Positions 32,452 to 44,132 of a DNA stretch of 64,000 nt are shown here, piece by piece (within the stretch, counting starts at the first letter, position 1; every line of letters begins with the position of its first letter). The DNA comes from Plutella xylostella. Taxonomy: Eukaryota; Arthropoda; Insecta; Lepidoptera; Plutellidae. The stretch lies in NCBI RefSeq assembly GCF_932276165.1, contig NC_063998.1:7638501-7702500 (forward strand). The letters run 5' to 3'. A program made the translations under genes and the position numbers. A model generated the notes under the pieces. That model was not told where the DNA came from and made no database searches. It saw only the letters and a list, made by a program, of their open reading frames with translations.

Positions 32452-32697
32452 ATATTTGTGAGTAGCTGGGTGGCAACGTAGTTAAGTTAGTTAAAACCGG
32501 TACTTCACAAAGAGCTTTCATGATCTGTAAAATAAATAGAGTCATATTACTTACCCTAGGGCCCACTGTAAAACAGCGCTGTATTCTGCCCCTTTGCTAG
32601 GCTAAGGCCATCTTGGGCTTCTTAAATATTTTTAAACACTTACTTCTTTTTACATAACATCATCCTCAGGCGTCACCAGCGGCATTTGTCTATGCTC

Positions 32698-32768
32698 AGC
32701 GCGGGGCGGGCGGGGCGCGGGGCGCGGGGCGCGGGGCGCGGGGCGCGGGGCGGGCGGCGGGGCGGGCT
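32698..32768. repeat. GGGGCGC heptamer array, G-rich on the plus strand
   Basis: About six units of GGGGCGC flanked by GGGCGGGCGGGG variants. The repeated runs of four G could form G-quadruplexes. The proline/arginine-rich frame it makes on the minus strand is a by-product. Confidence 0.9.
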
Positions 32769-33070
32769 GCGCGTGAGCAATGGGACGCTCCACTCTTGCA
32801 TCACTTTGCCTCGTTAGCTTGCCGCCCTGCCTTCGTCGCGGTAGGTTAAGAACCATAACAAAACTGTCACTCCCTTGTTTCAAAACGGATGAACCTATCC
32901 CAACATGATTGTGTTTTGTTTTCAAGAGGTCAGATGATTGAGCCATAATTCTAATAGGAATCCAATAAACATCCCACAATCCAAATGTATACTTTTTTAC
33001 ACTTTTCCAGCACATTAGAAAGCTTTCGATTCTTCCTCTATGCAGTAATAGTGACGTGTACGGCACAGGA

Positions 33071-33204
33071 GGGTTACTCTATACTGACGAAAAACGAACG
33101 AACGAGAGCTGTCGTGCAATCGGCACGTTTAATACAACGAGATAGAGTCGTGGCTCGCGCAGCAGCGCCCCAAAACTTAGTTTATCGTCATATAGAGTGA
33201 CCCC
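33071..33204 (+). mobile_element. 130-bp MITE (GGGTYACTCTATA family), copy 2
   Basis: GGGTTACTCTATACTGACGA opens it, and the complement of its end is GGGGTCACTCTATATGACGA. It is the best preserved of the four copies. The core contains CGAACGAACGAGAGCTGTCG and GATAGAGTCGTGGCTCGCGC. Confidence 0.85.
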
Positions 33205-33795
33205 CTGGCTCGGCGTGGGAGCCTCCTGTCCGTCACGACGCTCACACACGACGCGGCGATGTAGGGGCTCCGGTCCGGGCTAACTACACGCCGGCTGCCC
33301 GGCGAGGAGGCTGCAGGATGGTATACCTCGATTCAGCTAGGATGATTCCTGTGACTGGTCAAAATTTTCCGAATTACGGGAAAATATTATTGCGAAATCT
33401 GTGTCAATTAATTAAATATTATTGGATACACCAAGTCGATAGAGAAATCTTTACGACCCCATACACTAAGTCGATAGACAAAATGTAAAGAAATTCATTA
33501 TAGCGTATCTGTAAAACCGTAAAACCTAAAAAAAAGATCCCGACGAATTGAAAACCTCCTCCTTTTTTACCCGACTGCCGAAGGAGGACGGTAATGTTTT
33601 TTGAAGTCGGTTAAAAACGTTTCCATAACGTCACAGGAATCATCTTAGTTGAAACAAGGTATAGTAGTGACTAAAAGTCGTACCCACAGTCACTGATGGA
33701 CTCATAGTCAGGTGGTTGGTTCCGTTATTGGAACACCCGCACCGTCCGGTCTAATTAACATGGAAGCTAGACTGGACGAGCTTAAAAGAACTATA

Positions 33796-33966
33796 CAGGG
33801 TGTTGCAAAAAGTGTATACTAAGCCGAAACCTACATGTACAGCATGGTATATCTAAGCCCGAATTTGTTTTCGCGAATTTTGAAATTCTGATTTGAGTTT
33901 TGGGCCTAGATATACCATGCTGCACATGTAGGTTTCGGCTTAGTATACCCTTTTTGCAACACCCTG
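33796..33966. mobile_element. TA-flanked MITE, 171 bp, CAGGGTGTTGCAAAA terminus
   Basis: TA stands outside both ends (33794-33795, 33967-33968). The inverted repeats are about 60 bp, starting CAGGGTGTTGCAAAAAGTG, and include ACTAAGCCGAAACCTACATG. Relatives carrying ACTAAGCCGAAA occur at 38640 and 50885. Confidence 0.9.
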
Positions 33967-34560
33967 TATAGCAATATACAACAACACTGTAGAGTTGTAG
34001 ACACGCTTACAGAATATAATGAAACATTTTCGTTGGTTTTACAGAGTAGCCTCTAATTTTAGAAAATATTAAATTATATCTAGGCTGTATGCAATCCAGG
34101 TAAACTTTCATTTATCAATCATGTAGCGTCGATTTCGTAACAAAAGCTTGCCGTTCCGACTGTTCACGGTTTCTGGACGATCCCTCTTGTGTTGAAACCG
34201 ATTCACACGGAAGCAAATAGGACGACACCGAGCTTAAATCAAGTGAGGAGAAATCGAATCACAATTTTGACATCTCGAGAAGCTTACCTACTACTGCTGA
34301 GGTTACTATTCAAATCAATTATATACCTACATTAATTTCGCATAATATTTTTTAAATTCATTAATTTCAAGAATTTGGTATGAATAAAAAACTGTTCAAC
34401 GGTTTAAACTTAAACTAACTGATTGAGTTACTCAAATCATCTATTTCTATTTATTTTTTATTTTTGTTAGGTACACAATAACTACAACTTTGTGATTATT
34501 TGCTGCATCCTGATGAACAGCAAGTGGCTCCAACTATATAAACATTGAATCAGATTGACA
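33967..34560. other. No gene recognised
   Basis: AT-rich sequence without identified repeats or exons. Confidence 0.45.
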
Positions 34561-34567
34561 AATCATT

Positions 34568-34656
34568 GGATGAGGAAGGCTGACTACAGGGTATTGTGGC
34601 TCCACCCCTTATATCTGCCTATATCCAGTAATGCTGGACAACTACGGGCTGATGAT
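34568..34656 (+). mobile_element. LINE family A 3' end (decayed)
   Basis: TGGATGAGGAAGGCTGACTA then CAGGGTATTGTGGC reads WMRKADYRVLW. After a scrambled stretch comes GGACAACTACGGGCTGATGA, the family's non-coding end before its GATGAT tail. Confidence 0.7.
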
Positions 34657-34889
34657 GTAGACGATTCCAAGGCTATAATAAATAGATAACACGGTATCCG
34701 GGCGCACCACATCATAACACCAACTTCAAGAGTGCACCCAAAGGAAGACGGCGGGCCGCAATCATGTGCGGTGATAAATTCCGGCGGCGGCGGCGGCGCG
34801 GCGTGCCCGCTGTGACATAACAAAGCAACCGGAGAGCGCATCGTGTGTGGAGATCGTGATGGACGCACGGACGCTCTCACGCCGGCCCT

Positions 34890-35021
34890 GGGGTCACTCC
34901 ATATGACGAAAAACCAAGATTCGGAACGCTACTGCCCGAGCTAAGACTCTATCTCGTTGTATCAAACGTGCCGATTGCACGACAGCTCTCGTTCGTTTGT
35001 TTTTCGTCAGTGTACAGTGAC
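34890..35021 (-). mobile_element. 130-bp MITE (GGGTYACTCTATA family), copy 3
   Basis: GGGGTCACTCCATATGACGA at the left and TTTTTCGTCAGTGTACAGTG at the right. The core, with CTCGTTGTATCAAACGTGCC and TTGCACGACAGCTCTCG, matches copies 1, 2 and 4. Confidence 0.85.
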
Positions 35022-35317
35022 GTTTCTGGTAGGCTACTCTTCCTTGAGATACCAAGTTTCCGAGCCCTGCTATAGGAAACGCGATTTTACATATGTTGTT
35101 GCGTTAAAGGTACCAAAGGCTTGAGAGTTGCGTTCGTTCGTTTTTTGAAAAGCTAGAGTGTCCGTTTTGGCTGCTGTGAGGGCGCCGGTTGCGGTTTAAG
35201 AGCCAGCGGGAGCGGGGGCAGTGCCTGGGATCTTGTTTCTTATTTTTATTAACAATGCTGCTAATACTCTTTATTTGCAAAGGAAATAATACAAAATAAA
35301 ACTAAACTAACCAAAAA

Positions 35318-35382
35318 AAGGTGAAAAAGGCGCCCTCATTGCTTAAAGCAATCTCAAATTGACAATCTTTGTATGGAAGAGA
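35318..35382 (-). mobile_element. GACCGCC-family LINE/SINE 3' fragment
   Basis: AAAAGGCGCCCTCATTGCTT and AAAGCAATCTC...ACAATCTTTG is the complement of the 25985 core with several changes. TTATTTGCAAAG just before (35271) fits the polyadenylation end. Confidence 0.6.
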
Positions 35383-35389
35383 TGATACT

Positions 35390-37430
35390 ACTATACAGCT
35401 TTTGCAAGTTCTAGCTGATTATTGATTCATTTAAATCATTTAGCGTTTTATAATGGACAGAGCTAAGCTGGAAATCTATTTGGAGGATTCTATCAAAAAA
35501 TTTACTATCCGTCAGAAAATCAAAGATACCTAATCATTAGAACAAAATTAGGCTGGATGGGCAAAGCTTAAACACTGTAGGACTACTAGGTAAAATTATA
35601 TTTCCAACTGTGTATTGTAATCGCGCCCGCTCGCTCCGTGTTCGCACCCTTATGCTCCCGCGCCGACTGACCGCAACATAATGAAACTGTGGATTGGGCT
35701 TTTGTAATCGTTCCCTAATGCGGAACTTGATGGGAATTGGGATTGTAGTGCAGATAAACGCTATTTGCAACGCGAGGTTGTGCAGCGTAATGTGTGGTGT
35801 TACACATGTGTGGTATTGTCGAATAGCTGGGCTAGTGGTTGCAGATATTCGCTTTATTATTTGTCTATAACATTTCCATGGCACAGGCTTTCTTTAGACT
35901 TAAAATAAATAAGGTCAACTTCATAAATTATTTATCTCTATCTAAAAGTATATATAAGATTCCTCAACAACCTGCTTCACAAGGAAACGCAATCGTGTGG
36001 TCAAATTAAACGAAATGCACATGCGTTTGGAAGCGTCGTTTTACGAGCGTTTTCGCTTTCACGCCATTTGCAATAAATCAGCGATGCAATAGCGACTGCG
36101 GGCGATTGCACCCATCGGTCTTCACAGGTTCGGACAAACTAGCGTTTACTCAACGGACTTCTCAACTCAATAATAACTAAGTAAATAAAAGTATATATAT
36201 ATTAAAGTTTTACTTTTTATTAACTTATTTTTAAAAATTCTTCTTATACTTAACTACCTATGTGTATACTAATGAAAACAATACTATGATAGTAAATATT
36301 CGATTCTTATCAGTAACAGAAAACACAAAAGGTAATTTTACACAATTGAAAGTAATTAAAAAGTAGAATGTAGGTGATTTTCAAGTATATCTTCTATAAG
36401 TATTCAAATGAAGATAAACGATAATAAGATACTTTAGGTATCTAAGGTATTATACCATTTTTTGTTCTTCTTGGAACTATAGTTAACTGTGGCAAGAGGC
36501 ACAACGTCTTAGACAAGCTACAAAACACCAGCGTTTACCCGCCGCGTTCCAAACGCCTGTTTGTAAGTCCTATCTAGCGGAACTTTACGCGACAAATTTC
36601 ACTACGGGCACACACCCGTTTACTGTTAGCAAACGTCTCAATTTAGTAAACGCTTGTTTGTGAAATCTCAATCTTAGTTTTATTGTAGGTACTGCTGTTG
36701 ACTGCTATGTTTTATTAAAAGATCTATGTTGATTTTTGCTGTGTTATACCAAGCTATAGGGGACACTTATTTGGATGTGTAATAAGGCGATACATGTTTT
36801 GGAAGACTTCCTGAGAGAATTTAATTATACCTAATTCACAATACATAAATTGTAATAATTATGCCAAAGCCAAAGGTAGAGGTTAGCTAAAGGTTACTTA
36901 TGTTCCTGTTAACTTTAACTCTCAAATCACTCATCTAACTCCTACTATTTATGTATGGTTATAATGATTATAGACAGAGGACAGCCCCGTGCTATTTTGC
37001 CCATTAATTTAATTGGTCAAACACAGTCTAGTTAGACTGCCCTTTACACATCCAGTTGGAAACGGAGTTCAAATGATATTTGCCTTATACGGACCATCCG
37101 TACAAAGGTTTGCACTTATATTTATTACTATGTCAGCGAGGCAGTGAACAAACATAACTGTTTAATTGAATTGAGCGTAAACCTTTTGCAATTTAAATAA
37201 AGATTAGCTTAATATAGAGTGAAGTTAGAGTGTAGAGTAGAGCATAAAATAGGAAGAGTCTAAGGTCACTGACAAACTAAAGCTAAATGATTGTAAAGTA
37301 ATTGGATGGTTTATTTTATTGGGATTTAGACCAAGATTACTGTGAGAACTGTGTACAAGTCCTCCTTGTTGGACGAAATTACACTTGCGATCATGCATGC
37401 ATGTTATTTATCATAGATCAACACGGACTC
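35390..37430. other. No gene recognised
   Basis: Contains a 115-codon minus-strand open frame (35537-35884), basic and without homology I recognise. Several AAACG(C/T)(C/T)TGTTTGT words occur near 36540-36660, possibly a decayed element. Confidence 0.4.
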
Positions 37431-37439
37431 GATGTTATT

Positions 37440-37617
37440 TTTATAATGTGTTAGAATGTAAGCCTTATGTTTAAGTATTTTAAGACCAATGTACGGATAC
37501 AATGAGTGAAGCCGTGCGAATGTCGGTGTGCGGTCAAACCTAAACTGGTTTTTGTCACACTGAAACTGTCTTTTTATATAAAATGTAACTTTGTGTAATT
37601 TATAATAAATAAATAAA
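37440..37617 (+). mobile_element. Dispersed repeat with TAAA tail, copy 1 (LINE 3' end?)
   Basis: Matches 44133-44292 in opposite orientation over about 160 bp, including GCCGTGCGAATGTCGGTGTG, ACTGGTTTTTGTCACACTG and TAACTTTGTGTAATTTATAA. The TAAA run at the 3' end suggests a retroelement 3' end. Coding was not recognised. Confidence 0.7.
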
Positions 37618-37642
37618 TAATTAAAAAGTTCCGGTGACATAG

Positions 37643-37830
37643 CATCAAATTACTCCTAAACGGAAAAGGCTAGCTTAATCACGCCCCGTCCGCAATATTG
37701 AAATACATTTAACAGCGCATCAAAATTTTACCAACTAAGAACGCAAATAAAACGTTCTTAAAAATTGGGGGCATTTGGTATCGCTATTTCATGTGTGGAT
37801 TTTTTTCATTTCTCGCAAGTGTAAGTATAT
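37643..37830 (+). repeat. Dispersed repeat (ATTACTCCTAAACGG family), copy 1
   Basis: ATCAAATTACTCCTAAACGG, then ACATTTAACAGCGCATCAAA, ending TTTTTCATTTCTCGCAAGTG. The same order of blocks occurs at 59562-59738 and, partly, at 42472-42608. The last block also occurs at 8104-8142. Confidence 0.7.
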
Positions 37831-37971
37831 GATTGGGATCCTAGAATCCGTCATGTCATCAATCCATTAACATCACCTATCAGTGACTGTCAGATTTTTT
37901 TTTCTTAATTTTATAAAATGACCTACCATCAATGTAACACGATTATGATAGCGGGTGTTCTCATGACACAC

Positions 37972-38055
37972 TTAGAGGGTGTTGTGATGTTTCAGCGGTC
38001 GCCCCGCGCGTTCCGGCACATCCTGTGTGTCGGTAATAGCCGCGTCCGCGCTACA
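37972..38055 (-). other. Candidate terminal coding exon (84 bp)
   Basis: On the minus strand TTGTTCCAATTTTTCTGTCA then CTCAG is a very good acceptor with a pyrimidine tract. Exactly 28 codons follow: CSADAAITDTQDVPERAGRP, LKHHNTL and a TAA stop. The segment is CpG-rich within AT-rich flanks, as coding DNA often is here. No polyadenylation signal was confirmed and the peptide is unknown. Confidence 0.25.
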
Positions 38056-38639
38056 CTGAGTGACAGAAAAATTGGAACAAATATTAATATTTTACGTGTT
38101 GTCGGCTGCGATCGTTTTATCAATTATATTGTTTTATTTATAAATTCATTATATTGAAAGTGAATTATGTTAAGCACTTAATTTGATAATGATCAATAAC
38201 CATAAGAAAACCATAAATTCACTTTCTGGCATCGTATTAATTATTATCTGTATAGAAATTCACACAACTGCGTCCACTTCATCGGCATTGCCGACATCGT
38301 TTCTCCATACATTCATGAAAATCCATTAGGTCCGATACCAATAGGTGGACGCTGACCATGAATAAATTTGCTAATATCCTGTCTTCCAGTGTACCGGTGC
38401 AATGGCGCGACCAGCGGCTGGCAATTACCTTATTGACAGCAATTGTTGTGCGACGCTGCCCGCTCGCGCGAGCCACATTATCATATCACTACTACACTCG
38501 TGTTATCATATAACTACACTCATGTTGGAAGCGAATAGCTGCGGATGTTTGAACCACGGTGTGACGCATTTTTTGAGTCGCATACTTTTGTTAAAATAAA
38601 AGTATGCGACTTTTGCAAAAGCCTGTATACCTACATTCA

Positions 38640-38966
38640 AACGGGATGTTGCCAAAGCGGTATACTAAGCCGAAAGTGGGCTGCTCAGGGGGTAATTCTT
38701 CACAAGTTTTGTTCTAACACTTTTGGAAATTCGCGAAAAAAAAACAGTTCTCATAGTAAAAAGTCTATAGCTTTCTAGAAAGATCGCGTCCAGTGGCGTG
38801 GTTTGGGAGAGGCCTACGTCCAGCAGTGGACTGCTATAGGCTGATGATGAGTAAAAAGTCGCGTGTGCAACAAAGTTTCTATGCAATTTACCAAAAGTCG
38901 TAAAATAAAAGTTGTTGAAAATGACCTCCTAAGACATCCTTTTTATACCACAGTGCAACATCCTGT
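38640..38966. mobile_element. Degenerate TACAGGGTGTTGC-type element interrupted by a LINE fragment
   Basis: The left part GGGATGTTGCC...GGTATACTAAGCCGAAAG and the right part TATACCACAGTGCAACATCC TGTATAG correspond to the ends of the family at 33796. Inside lies a LINE insertion with its own target duplication (38766-38839), which explains the extra length. Confidence 0.65.
38766..38839 (+). mobile_element. LINE family A 3' end with 11-bp target duplication
   Basis: The frame reads KDRVQWRGLGEAYVQQWTAI followed by G and a stop, then GCTGATGATG. AGTAAAAAGTC occurs immediately before (38755-38765) and immediately after (38840-38850), a perfect target-site duplication. This shows where the family's 3' end lies and that very short, strongly 5'-truncated insertions occurred by target-primed reverse transcription. 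Confidence 0.9.
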
Positions 38967-38969
38967 ATA

Positions 38970-40000
38970 GATGTAGAAAGGTTTGAAAGTAGTAGTTTCT
39001 TCAGTTATGCTTATATGAATTTTGATGATTACAGAATCTGACGATGACTGTGGTGAGATTGACAAAATAAAAGTAATGTTATCAAATAAATGCTGAGTCT
39101 TATACTAGGGCCTTTCATAGGTTGGCAGATATACACACTATTACACACAGGCTCAACCTCGTCCTCCAAGTTATTAAAACTAACATGCGAAAAAACACAT
39201 GATGCCCAATTTCAATAACATTGTTAAGTGAAGCGCTAAGTCCTTTAATCCAGAACATTGCTCGGACCGGTTATCCGTCTCAATTAATAACCGATCCGAT
39301 ATGTACGATCCACTACGCTGCGTAATTGATACAACGAAATGTAAGTCGCTTTAACTAGATAAAGATAAAAAATCTTTATTCGGTGTCCAGCACCACACAC
39401 CAAAAATGACATCTTCTCAAGAGCATATCACGAACAGGAAATAAAGAAAATGGGCACCTTTCAGCCTGATAAAGGGATTTTAAATAGATATGAGGCTTGG
39501 AAATATGAATAATGCAAGAAAGAAAACAAAACACTGACCACATCTGAATCAAATTAGCAGATTATAAACATGCACAATAACTTTATTCGCACAGAGAGAC
39601 ATTTACAGGAATATTATGCTTAAGCCCCTTTAAAATCGAGTCAGAATTTCCTTTTACGCATGCGTGCGGCTGCTCTAATGAAAACGTACGACTCTTTGAT
39701 AACCTGTTATGGAGGTTCCGCGGAACCCTCGGTTCGCCCCACAAATTGGCCGACGGGCTCCTAAATTTACTGCTATTGTCCATTTTATTGTGCTATTCGC
39801 GACCGCGTAACATTGTAGGAGGTTAGCCTTCCCTAGATGTAAATGTTGTTTATGGGGCGGTAAAAATTTCTAACGCGCGCTTGACATGTTTATTCGTTTA
39901 TAAGAAGTGTTTATAGAGTATGATTTTTCTTTTTGTTCCTTGCTTTTTAGTAAGTTAGTTTTAAATGTGGGTGTTTAAATTAATACAGCGTAGTTGTTAT
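38970..40000. other. No gene recognised
   Basis: Ordinary AT-rich sequence with no repeat family seen. Confidence 0.45.
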
Positions 40001-40038
40001 CCTAATCCTAACTAATATTATAAATGTGAAAGTAACTG

Positions 40039-40069
<31 letters not shown>

Positions 40070-40225
40070 TACTCTTTCACGCCAAAACTACTGAACGGAT
40101 TTGAATGAAATTTGGTATACATACGGTCTAAACCCTGGGAAAGAACATAGGCTACTTTTTATCCCGGAATTCCCACGGGATAAACTTTTTAAGGCGAAGC
40201 GAAGCGCGCGGGAACAGCTTGTAAG
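40001..40225 (+). mobile_element. Lep1/MINE-1-like (Helitron-derived) repeat
   Basis: TCCTAATCCTAACTAATATT opens it, then a TCTG microsatellite (40040-40070). AAACTACTGAACGGATTTGA, ATGAAATTTGGTATACATAC and TTTTTATCCCGGAATTCCCA follow, ending GGCGAAGCGAAGCGCGCGGG. This block order is one I associate with Lepidoptera-wide microsatellite-associated elements described as Helitron-derived. The name is from memory of the family. There is no coding. Confidence 0.75.
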
Positions 40226-40229
40226 AAAT

Positions 40230-41600
40230 AATTTAATCCAACTGTATTCCAATTGGTATCAGCTACCTTGCTTACACGGATCATAATATTACGAAATATA
40301 AAAGATGAAAATGTATCGACAAAATGTAAAAAAATATAAAATCTGGGCACCACTAAAATTGACCTCTATCATTACCAAAATAATCATTTAATTAATTAAC
40401 TAAGGTGAAAAGATCTGGCACAAAGAAACGTGCAAATAACATGGCCGCTTAGCTTATCGACCCCGGGACATTTGTTATACTTATTTACCCCTAACTACTG
40501 GTCATTTATCAAAATAGACGGTTTCACCGTAGCATGCGCATGTAGCCATCTACAGCTAGATTAATGCATGCTATTAATTATGATAATATATAATGTAACT
40601 AAAAAGGCAGCTATTTGGTATAAATACTATGAATATGGGCTTTTATCAATACCTATATTTCTTATACAATTCCCCTGAATCACGTGTAATTTTCAAAATC
40701 AAATCCAAACTACTCTATTTCGACCACTAATATTACTATATTTTATAAAAAAATCGAGATCAAACTTACAGGGACCAAGACACTTAACACATGAAAGGTC
40801 ACGCCACAAGCTTTTTAATTAAACCTAATTTATTCCGCTATCTCGTCTCGCTAAATGCTAATTCGCCAATGAAACAATAAGCCCATTATGTACATGTTAT
40901 TAATAAAGATGTGAGGACCGTCGGACCTACGGACATGGAACAATAAGAGGCGTGGGCTGGCAATCTAGAGTCTAACAGCCCAGCTTTAGTGGCGGGCCTT
41001 GACCCATATGCATGACTATTAGATTTTGATGAATTGATTCGTCGTTAAGTTAATGAAAATTATAATGTTGTATAATCAGGTTTGCGGCACAAGGCAATGG
41101 AAAGGGCGCGTTTAGCAGGTGAATATGTGATTTAATTTAATACTGAAATCGTACGTATACTCGTACCACCGGAAATCAATGCTTGTCGATTTGAAAACAA
41201 TAGAAAACGCACCTCCTTGTGTGAGCCTGTATGTTTATAATATATATTTGTAATGCATCAAGCTTAAAGTGACCGGCCAGTATCTCGATAGTGCCTACAT
41301 ACCATAATGATACACACATAATAAAAAAACTGTTTTATATTTGTTTTACGATATAGAGCAATGATAGCAGCAGTCACCATTTTTATATAATTAGCAAAAG
41401 GTATACAATACCGTAATAAGAAACGTTTTAACCTAACTCAATAGTTTTTTGTGTATTTATTTAGCGATTTATATTAAATGTATTTATTCTTCCTGTACCT
41501 AGGATCAATCTCAGTGAAATTGCAGTCAGTGCTCCGCTTTCAATAACTATCACAACTTTATCGACATAATAATCTTCTGAATTCATAATAATATACCTTC
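40230..41600. other. No gene recognised
   Basis: AT-rich sequence with no repeat family or exon identified. Confidence 0.45.
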
Positions 41601-41614
41601 AGAAAGTATCAGAA

Positions 41615-42139
41615 GGGTTACTCTATACTGACGAAATACGAACGAACGGGAGCTGTCGTGCAATCAATACGTTTAATACAACGAGATAGAGTCGTGGCTC
41701 GCGCAGCAGTGCACCGAAACTTCGTTTATCATCATATTATTATACAGTGTGTTGTTTTTCCGACCCGACCAACTTTAAGGGTGGATTCTACGAGTAATGT
41801 CACCGAGAAAAATCCCCCATATGTGGGTCAAATCTCAATATTCTAGAAATGGCGGCCATTTTAAAGTTGCTTTGAACTTATTTTATGTAACTTATATATA
41901 TGTATAGCAGTTGTGGATATTTTTATTGGATAGAAATGACTTTTTGCGCATAAGAGCATTTTATTTCATGTCCGTAAGGCGTTTAAATCTCGAGATATGA
42001 TTTTCTTAAAGAAGAAAATCTAATTTAAGTTACTTAGACACCCACATATGGGGGTTTTTTCTCGATGAAATTACTCGTAGAATCCACCTTTAAAGTTTGT
42101 CGGGTCCGAAAATCAACTTACCTACTGTAGAGTGACCCC
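41615..42139 (+). mobile_element. 130-bp MITE copy 4, split by a nested MITE
   Basis: Left part GGGTTACTCTATACTGACGA to CGTTTATCATCATAT, and right part TAGAGTGACCCC, together equal the family at 33071. A 383-bp element is inserted next to the right end at a TA. The nesting shows that the 130-bp family is older than the inserted one. Confidence 0.85.
41745..42127. mobile_element. TA-flanked element, 383 bp, TIR of about 85 bp, nested
   Basis: The left end CAGTGTGTTGTTTTTCCGAC and the complement of the right end (CAGTAGGTAAGTTGATTTTC, then GGACCCGAC) pair. Long stretches such as TCTACGAGTAATGTCACCGA and CCCCCATATGTGGG also pair. TA is outside both ends. No coding. Confidence 0.85.
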
Positions 42140-42471
42140 AGGCACTTATAGATTTTGATGGTTTAAGTCAATAAATTCGTTTCGTCCGTCCACTCCTACG
42201 CCGGTTTTGCAATCTATCTATTTAAACGTTATTATTGTAGGCCCGCTGACTCATTGGGCACACTCTTGTAATGAAAACATAAGTATAGGTATAGTTTATT
42301 CATGTTTTTTAAAATCTTAAAGTTAATTACATAAAAAATCGCACTCTTCTTTTTTATACTTCGCTTTAATGAAAATGATCCATAAAAATCCAATTGGATT
42401 AAGTACAAAATAAAATTTAGGTGAATCAAACAAATAAAAACTTCCATAGTTAGATTTATAGTCAGTCATTG

Positions 42472-42608
42472 GATTAACATTTAACAATGCATCAGAATAT
42501 TAACAACTAAACACATACATATTTTAATCAAATTCTAAATTAAATGTATTAAAAATTAGTGATATCGACATTTTGTAAGTGGATCTTTTTCATTGCTCGT
42601 GAGTCTAA
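42472..42608 (+). repeat. Dispersed repeat (ATTACTCCTAAACGG family), partial copy
   Basis: Lacks the first block but has TTAACATTTAACAATGCATC and ends TTTTTCATTGCTCGTGAG, as at 59562-59738. Confidence 0.6.
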
Positions 42609-42609
42609 C

Positions 42610-44130
42610 TACATGACAGAAATTGACGTTCATCAGAAAATTTTATATTAAAATTTATATGATGGATAAAAACATTTGACTTTGACTTTGACAGAGCTTT
42701 ACGACTAGCCCCGCTAGCTTACTCTCTCGTCTGAAGCGCCTACAAGCTCAGACAGATCGGCGCGCTCTCTGTCCCGTCCATTGATAATGTTGCCTACGTC
42801 TAGCGTCTACATCGGGTACTTACTCTTCTTAGTGTCGACTAGTTCCCGGCCGAGGTTTTGAGAGCCGACAAACGATAACTGTTGTAGTGTAGAGGGCTTT
42901 TGAGACGTACTGTACCAATGTGAACAGTTCCATATAAAGTGTATGGTGACCGGAGCATTCGATTTTTAGTCATATGCAACTTACGACTAGTGTTAACGGC
43001 CTGTGGCATAGTTAGGAATTGGAAAGATTGATTAAAATAATCATTGAGTACGAAAATTTTAATATACCTACTACTAAGTATGGTCAGTCACTTTTGTAAC
43101 CTGCAGCGTGTAGATAGCATATTGAATATAAAGTGAGTTAACTTCTTTCAAACATAGAGATTCTGGCAGGAATACTATGTCTAATTTCACTCTTTGGAAC
43201 TTTATATAAATTTACTCTCAGACTGCTCGACTGTAACAATATTATGTTGTTATTTCAGTATGAATAGATAAATCATAGTAACAACATCAACAATGGAAGC
43301 GACCATCATAATTACAATATTTTAATACATCTGTCAACAACTTGATCTATCACTGCCGAGGGAAGAAAGAAAAAACCTAACGATAATTCAAATTTCAATA
43401 AAAAGTGGACAAAACAGCTGCCGTGCATGTTCGATATTCAAAAAAACTATTTTTTCTTTAATAATAGACGTAACTTGAGAATTGCGTGATTGTACCTACA
43501 ACGAAAAGTTTTTATGTGATTTGAGTGGGAGAAATTGTTGACTGAGAATATTGACCCAAAAAGTTGTACAGGAAACAATTATATTTTATCCCATGCCATA
43601 ACATACGCTAAATTTGAACAATCAAATCTTTGTTATAAATGGTTAATCCTTATACCTGCCTAGAATTAATTTTATACTATGTTGGACAGAGATCACTTCT
43701 TATAGGATTTCACCAAACTTAAAAAAATTTACAGTACCGGGCAAAATTACAAATATTTTTGGTTAAACCTATCTGATTTTTCTATGCAGTTTTAAAAGTA
43801 TAATCGCTAATTACGCGTAGCGCCCATATGGTACGTCCGCTCCTAATAGCGGTTCGCGGCGAAATGACAAAAACACATTGTCCTGCTGTGACGTCACGCG
43901 CGATATCTAACGTTTTACAACTACCCGCATGTGCGCTGAAAGAGGACAATCGATAATGCTAAATGTACACGTGTGCTGGTCCTATTGTTTTTGTTTGCTC
44001 GCTAATGCGTGGGCAAAGAATGAATTTATTATGCCACGGGCGGTTTGAAAGGCCGCTGTTGCTTTTCGAATGTAATTTTTAATTATTGTTTATTATGCTT
44101 CTTTATGCAGGGTGGATTTTTATCAATGAA
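42610..44130. other. No gene recognised; one CRE-like palindrome
   Basis: A CpG-richer stretch at 43810-43920 contains TGACGTCA at about 43889, the consensus ATF/CREB site, next to CACGCGCGAT. No promoter could be shown. Confidence 0.35.
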
Positions 44131-44132
44131 TA

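Noticed and set aside
32540..32610. TTTTACAG then GGGCCCTAGG|GTAAGTAA on the minus strand
   Set aside because: Gives only an 11-bp exon, and the next acceptor is about 30 bp away, too close for an intron.
32650..33066. 138-codon minus-strand frame, rich in proline and arginine
   Set aside because: Produced by the GGGGCGC array; the rest has no protein-like motif.
33562..33620. ACCCGACTGCCGAAGGAGGA segment resembling a common lepidopteran repeat
   Set aside because: Only one copy here, with no boundaries to define; not annotated.
35537..35884. 115-codon minus-strand open frame
   Set aside because: No recognisable motif, no convincing splice context. The length is possible by chance in a 64-kb window.
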